Shown: positions 7,373 to 9,884 of the stretch, one piece after another
Numbering within the stretch: position 1 is the stretch's first letter
How the letters are laid out: the number at the start of each line of letters is the position of its first letter
Assembly: GCA_964352225.1 (NCBI GenBank)
Contig: CAYGRM010000251.1
Span: 1 to 9,884, forward strand
Origin: CAJQQY01 sp964352225
GTDB lineage: Bacteria; Bacteroidota; Bacteroidia; Chitinophagales; Saprospiraceae
DNA: 9,884 nt
Reading direction: 5' to 3'
Made by a program: the position numbers and the translations under genes
The notes under the pieces: generated by a model
What the model saw: only the letters and a program-made list of their open reading frames with translations
Database searches by the model: none
What the model was told of the DNA's origin: nothing

Positions 7373-8767
7373 TTACTTTTCTATCTCCTCCATTAATTGT
7401 TGAATCTTAATGACTGCTGGCATCATACTAGCTTTCATTTTCTTTAAAATGGCCATCTTCTTTTCATCATTTTCCTTGACAACTTGTGAGACCATTTGAC
7501 TAAATCCATCCAACCGATTGGCTCGCAACCAATGTCGTAGTTCTTTTTCTTGGGACCAATTGAATTGATTCATCATAAAAACTTTCATCATCCTTATCCA
7601 ATCAGTATCATGATTTGGTAAAGGTACCACTTGGCAAAGTTTATTTTTCTTTTCATCATTGTCATAGGCTGCCTCAACATGTGCGATAAAAGCAGCACTA
7701 AAAACAGGTTGATAAGATCGAACAGTTTGAGGAGTAATTATATCTCCTGCAAAAATTGGTTTTATTTCTAAATTTGAAATAGCACTTGCCGAGCAATCAA
7801 CATGAATATGTTTTTCAGTAGTTGGAATACTTTCATTCTGGAAAACTATTCGATCCTTTTCTATGCTTTGTACTCTCCCCTTTCGAATGACATTTTTAAT
7901 TTTCCTTAGCTCTTCTAATTCCCTTTGACTTATCGTGGCACCATGGAACATTTGTGGTCGCACGTTTTTATCAATCCTGAGCAAAGTTCCAGTAGCCTCC
8001 AGCCGATCAAATAAATCTTTTACTGATGTTGCATTAGCTAATGCTTCAAATTGATTAGCTTGAGCACCAATCGAATCCTCAAAAAATTCCAAAGTTGGTT
8101 GGGTATTTTTTCGATCAATTAACCAGGCGTCTCGAGAAATGACCCAAGTGATTTTATCGGGATTTACCTTATTTTCCAGTAGCCAAAGGCATGCATCAAT
8201 TCCCGTTTTACCTCCACCTATCACGACAAATCCTTCAGGTGGATTTTGTACTTTGGGAAGATCATTTAGGGGAATAAAATTTACTTCGGGAGCGACGGTA
8301 AAATTTGGAGTATGAGTCGAAGGAACAGTTGTTTTTAAATAAGTAGCATCAACCGTCTTTTTATTTACTTTAACTTGAAATTCCTCTCCTGAGATTTTTG
8401 AAACAAATTTACCTTCACCTTGATAATCACACATTGGAAAATACTGTAGTCTTCCTGTAGGCAAAAATTGGTGCCGCATTACATCATCATAATATGCCAT
8501 GACTTCAGCACCTGAAGCTAAATCATTTAATCCTTTATTCAAACCAACTTCATCCTTTACACCTTTACTTAACTCTCTTGAACTTACTCCGTAAAAAGCA
8601 GAAGGCTGGTGCAAGGTTACAAACGGATAGGCCGAATTCCAATGCCCTCCTGGCTTGGCAAATCGATCAACAATAATAATATTAGCATCCGTTTCAGTCA
8701 AAAGAATATCTGCGAATGCCATTCCAACCGCTCCACTTCCAACAATTAAATAATCCGTTTCAAGCAT
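7373..8767 (-). CDS. FAD/NAD(P)-dependent oxidoreductase, flavin-monooxygenase-like
   Basis: A 464-residue soluble flavoenzyme with two Rossmann folds. The first dinucleotide motif is GSGAVG (residues 10-15) with Asp34 at the end of the second strand (IIIVDRF), the FAD site. GGHWNSAYPF (40-49) resembles the GGxW element of flavin-containing monooxygenases. The second motif is VVIGGGKTGIDAC (181-193), the expected NAD(P) site. The Baeyer-Villiger/FMO fingerprint FxGxxxHxxxW is not visible, so it belongs to a neighbouring, poorly characterised group and not to classical FMOs. The C-terminal 40 residues are Lys/Met-rich helix. ATG at 8767 is fixed by the motif just after it (MLETDYLIVG). It follows the CocE-type hydrolase gene by 62 bases on the same strand, and no promoter box is visible in the gap, so co-transcription is likely. 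The substrate is unknown. Confidence 0.85.
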   Translation of the reverse strand: MLETDYLIVGSGAVGMAFADILLTETDANIIIVDRFAKPGGHWNSAYPFVTLHQPSAFYGVSSRELSKGVKDEVGLNKGLNDLASGAEVMAYYDDVMRHQFLPTGRLQYFPMCDYQGEGKFVSKISGEEFQVKVNKKTVDATYLKTTVPSTHTPNFTVAPEVNFIPLNDLPKVQNPPEGFVVIGGGKTGIDACLWLLENKVNPDKITWVISRDAWLIDRKNTQPTLEFFEDSIGAQANQFEALANATSVKDLFDRLEATGTLLRIDKNVRPQMFHGATISQRELEELRKIKNVIRKGRVQSIEKDRIVFQNESIPTTEKHIHVDCSASAISNLEIKPIFAGDIITPQTVRSYQPVFSAAFIAHVEAAYDNDEKKNKLCQVVPLPNHDTDWIRMMKVFMMNQFNWSQEKELRHWLRANRLDGFSQMVSQVVKENDEKKMAILKKMKASMMPAVIKIQQLMEEIEK

Positions 8768-8829
8768 TGTTTCGTTGTATTTTTAGTTTAAAATTTGTTG
8801 TTGTTTCTAAATCAAAAAAAAACATTTTA

Positions 8830-9884
8830 TCATTTCAAAATGGGTAACTCAATTCTTGATAATTTCGTTTTTCCACGATGAATATTTAGTGTGGTAGAGT
8901 TACAATTTTCTAATTTTCCATCCGGACATAGGGTTGGATGAAATTCGAAATTTTCAAAATCTGCTCCTGCAATACTTACTCTGAGTTTATGTCCTTTTTG
9001 AAAAACCCAGGAGGTTGGGGTCAAATCAAATCTCATCGAAATGATTGTATCATTCGCCAAAGGATGATCATGATAACCACCTTGATCAAATCCATGCCAA
9101 GGCAAATCTGGTTTTATATCATACAAATAATTCACTTGCTCATCATCTTCTACTTGTCGATGCCAGCCTGCTCGAAGTTGTCCTTCTGAAACATAATAAA
9201 CTGTTCCATCTTCTGCAACATCACTTAAATAAACATAAACATCAGCATCATCTTGATTGGCTGAAATAAATAATTCTACAATGGAATGTCCCGTGACCTG
9301 AAGATTATTTTCCAAAATCGAAGTTTCATAAACCAGACATTTTTTATCCAATTGAGTTCTAATCATTACGGAATCTGTAGTAGTGGCCATATTCCATCGA
9401 TTATCTTCCTCAGCATCATAATTTGAGGCATGACTAAAATCAACTTCGTAACTATCAAAACCATTAGCACTAGAATCTCGCGTCAATTTATTTTTTTCAT
9501 TAAAAAATAACGTTTCATAAATCGTCGATTTTGGAGGATAACTATCAAATGATTCCCATCCCTTGTAGCAAGTATAGAGTTGAACAGGATCAATTTTATC
9601 AAATCCATTTTCTATTCCTTTTAAATAAAAATCATAAAACTGAATTCGAAGAGAAAGTAATTGATCTTCATATTCACCTTGATAATTAAATAATTCTTTA
9701 TAAAGAGGTGGAACAGTCATCGGCATATGAAAGCGAGGAGCCATCACAAAATGAGCTGGATTTTCATCTTGCAGAGAGGCGAATAATTTTGTCACTCCTT
9801 CAAATCCATCAAACCAACCACCAGTTATTAAAATTGGGATTTTACTTTTTTTAATAGCTGGAATAAAAAATCCAGGAGTAATAT
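8830..9884 (-). CDS. CocE/NonD-type alpha/beta hydrolase, C-terminal 351 codons (5' truncated by the window)
   Basis: The frame is open through 9882, so the gene starts beyond the window; the GTG at 9795-9793 is an internal Val. The visible part begins with the end of the alpha/beta-hydrolase domain: IPILITGGWFDGFEG, where the Asp (codon 9810-9808) aligns with the catalytic Asp of the GWYDGF motif in cocaine esterase. APRFH follows 27 residues later, where its His (codon 9729-9727) sits at the place of the catalytic His in GPWSH. The nucleophile Ser is outside the window. The remaining part is the X-Pro dipeptidyl-peptidase C-terminal jelly-roll domain, including WVFQKGHKLRVSIAGADFENF near its end. 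Family members hydrolyse esters or amides, some being alpha-amino-acid ester hydrolases or dipeptidyl peptidases; the substrate is unknown. It is upstream of, and probably co-transcribed with, the flavoenzyme gene. Confidence 0.88.
   Translation of the reverse strand, partial: ITPGFFIPAIKKSKIPILITGGWFDGFEGVTKLFASLQDENPAHFVMAPRFHMPMTVPPLYKELFNYQGEYEDQLLSLRIQFYDFYLKGIENGFDKIDPVQLYTCYKGWESFDSYPPKSTIYETLFFNEKNKLTRDSSANGFDSYEVDFSHASNYDAEEDNRWNMATTTDSVMIRTQLDKKCLVYETSILENNLQVTGHSIVELFISANQDDADVYVYLSDVAEDGTVYYVSEGQLRAGWHRQVEDDEQVNYLYDIKPDLPWHGFDQGGYHDHPLANDTIISMRFDLTPTSWVFQKGHKLRVSIAGADFENFEFHPTLCPDGKLENCNSTTLNIHRGKTKLSRIELPILK

Noticed and set aside
7345..7380. AAAAGTA...TACTTTT inverted repeat near the end of the oxidoreductase gene as a terminator
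   Set aside because: The loop is too long, the stem is only A/T-rich, and it overlaps the stop codon of the coding region.
8938..9269. Plus-strand frames of 83 and 74 codons opposite the CocE-type gene
   Set aside because: They are antisense to a well-supported hydrolase domain and have no coherent protein signal.
9793..9795. GTG as the start codon of the CocE-type hydrolase
   Set aside because: The frame continues upstream with the family motif GGWFDGFEG to the window edge, so the GTG is an internal Val.

Overview
The window reads as chromosomal DNA of a member of the Bacteroidota (Flavobacteriia- or Saprospiria-like). The DNA is strongly AT-rich. Starts lack Shine-Dalgarno sequences and have A/T-rich leaders. 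Several upstream regions carry the Bacteroidota-type -7 box TAnnTTTG. One large secreted protease ends in a type IX secretion (T9SS) type A sorting domain, which is confined to this phylum.

Layout from left to right. (1) The 3' end of a plus-strand gene, probably an MBL-fold hydrolase, converges on a small minus-strand gene for an 86-residue single-pass membrane protein; a bidirectional terminator lies between them. (2) Divergent from that is a 96-residue putative lipoprotein whose signal peptide is odd. (3) Next is a 1174-residue secreted M36 (fungalysin-type) metalloprotease with FTP/PepSY-like propeptide, a PA-domain insertion, a DUF11 repeat, a jelly-roll module and the T9SS tail. A hairpin lies in its probable leader. 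(4) Convergent to it, across a second bidirectional terminator, is a 443-residue secreted protein with a conserved-looking N-terminal half and an extreme His/Tyr-rich then Ser/Arg/Lys-rich C-terminal half. (5) Divergent from that is a Cof-type HAD phosphatase with the best promoter in the window (TTG-N19-TAnnTTTG). (6) The right end is a minus-strand pair: a CocE/NonD-type serine hydrolase, truncated by the window edge, followed 62 bases later by a two-Rossmann FAD/NAD(P) oxidoreductase. A 26-codon minus-strand reading frame of uncertain status lies between the oxidoreductase and the HAD gene.

Functionally the window is mostly housekeeping and cell-envelope or exported functions. The two T9SS/Sec-exported proteins (protease and basic-tailed protein) are neighbours but convergent, so they are not co-transcribed. 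The hydrolase and oxidoreductase are the only plausible operon. I see no RNA genes, transposases, CRISPR arrays, phage genes or recognisable defence system, and no gene-free stretch longer than 300 bases (the longest, 614-852, is 239 bases). The least explained items are the basic/His-rich secreted protein, the two small proteins at the left, the micro-ORF at 7231-7311 and the leader hairpin of the protease.
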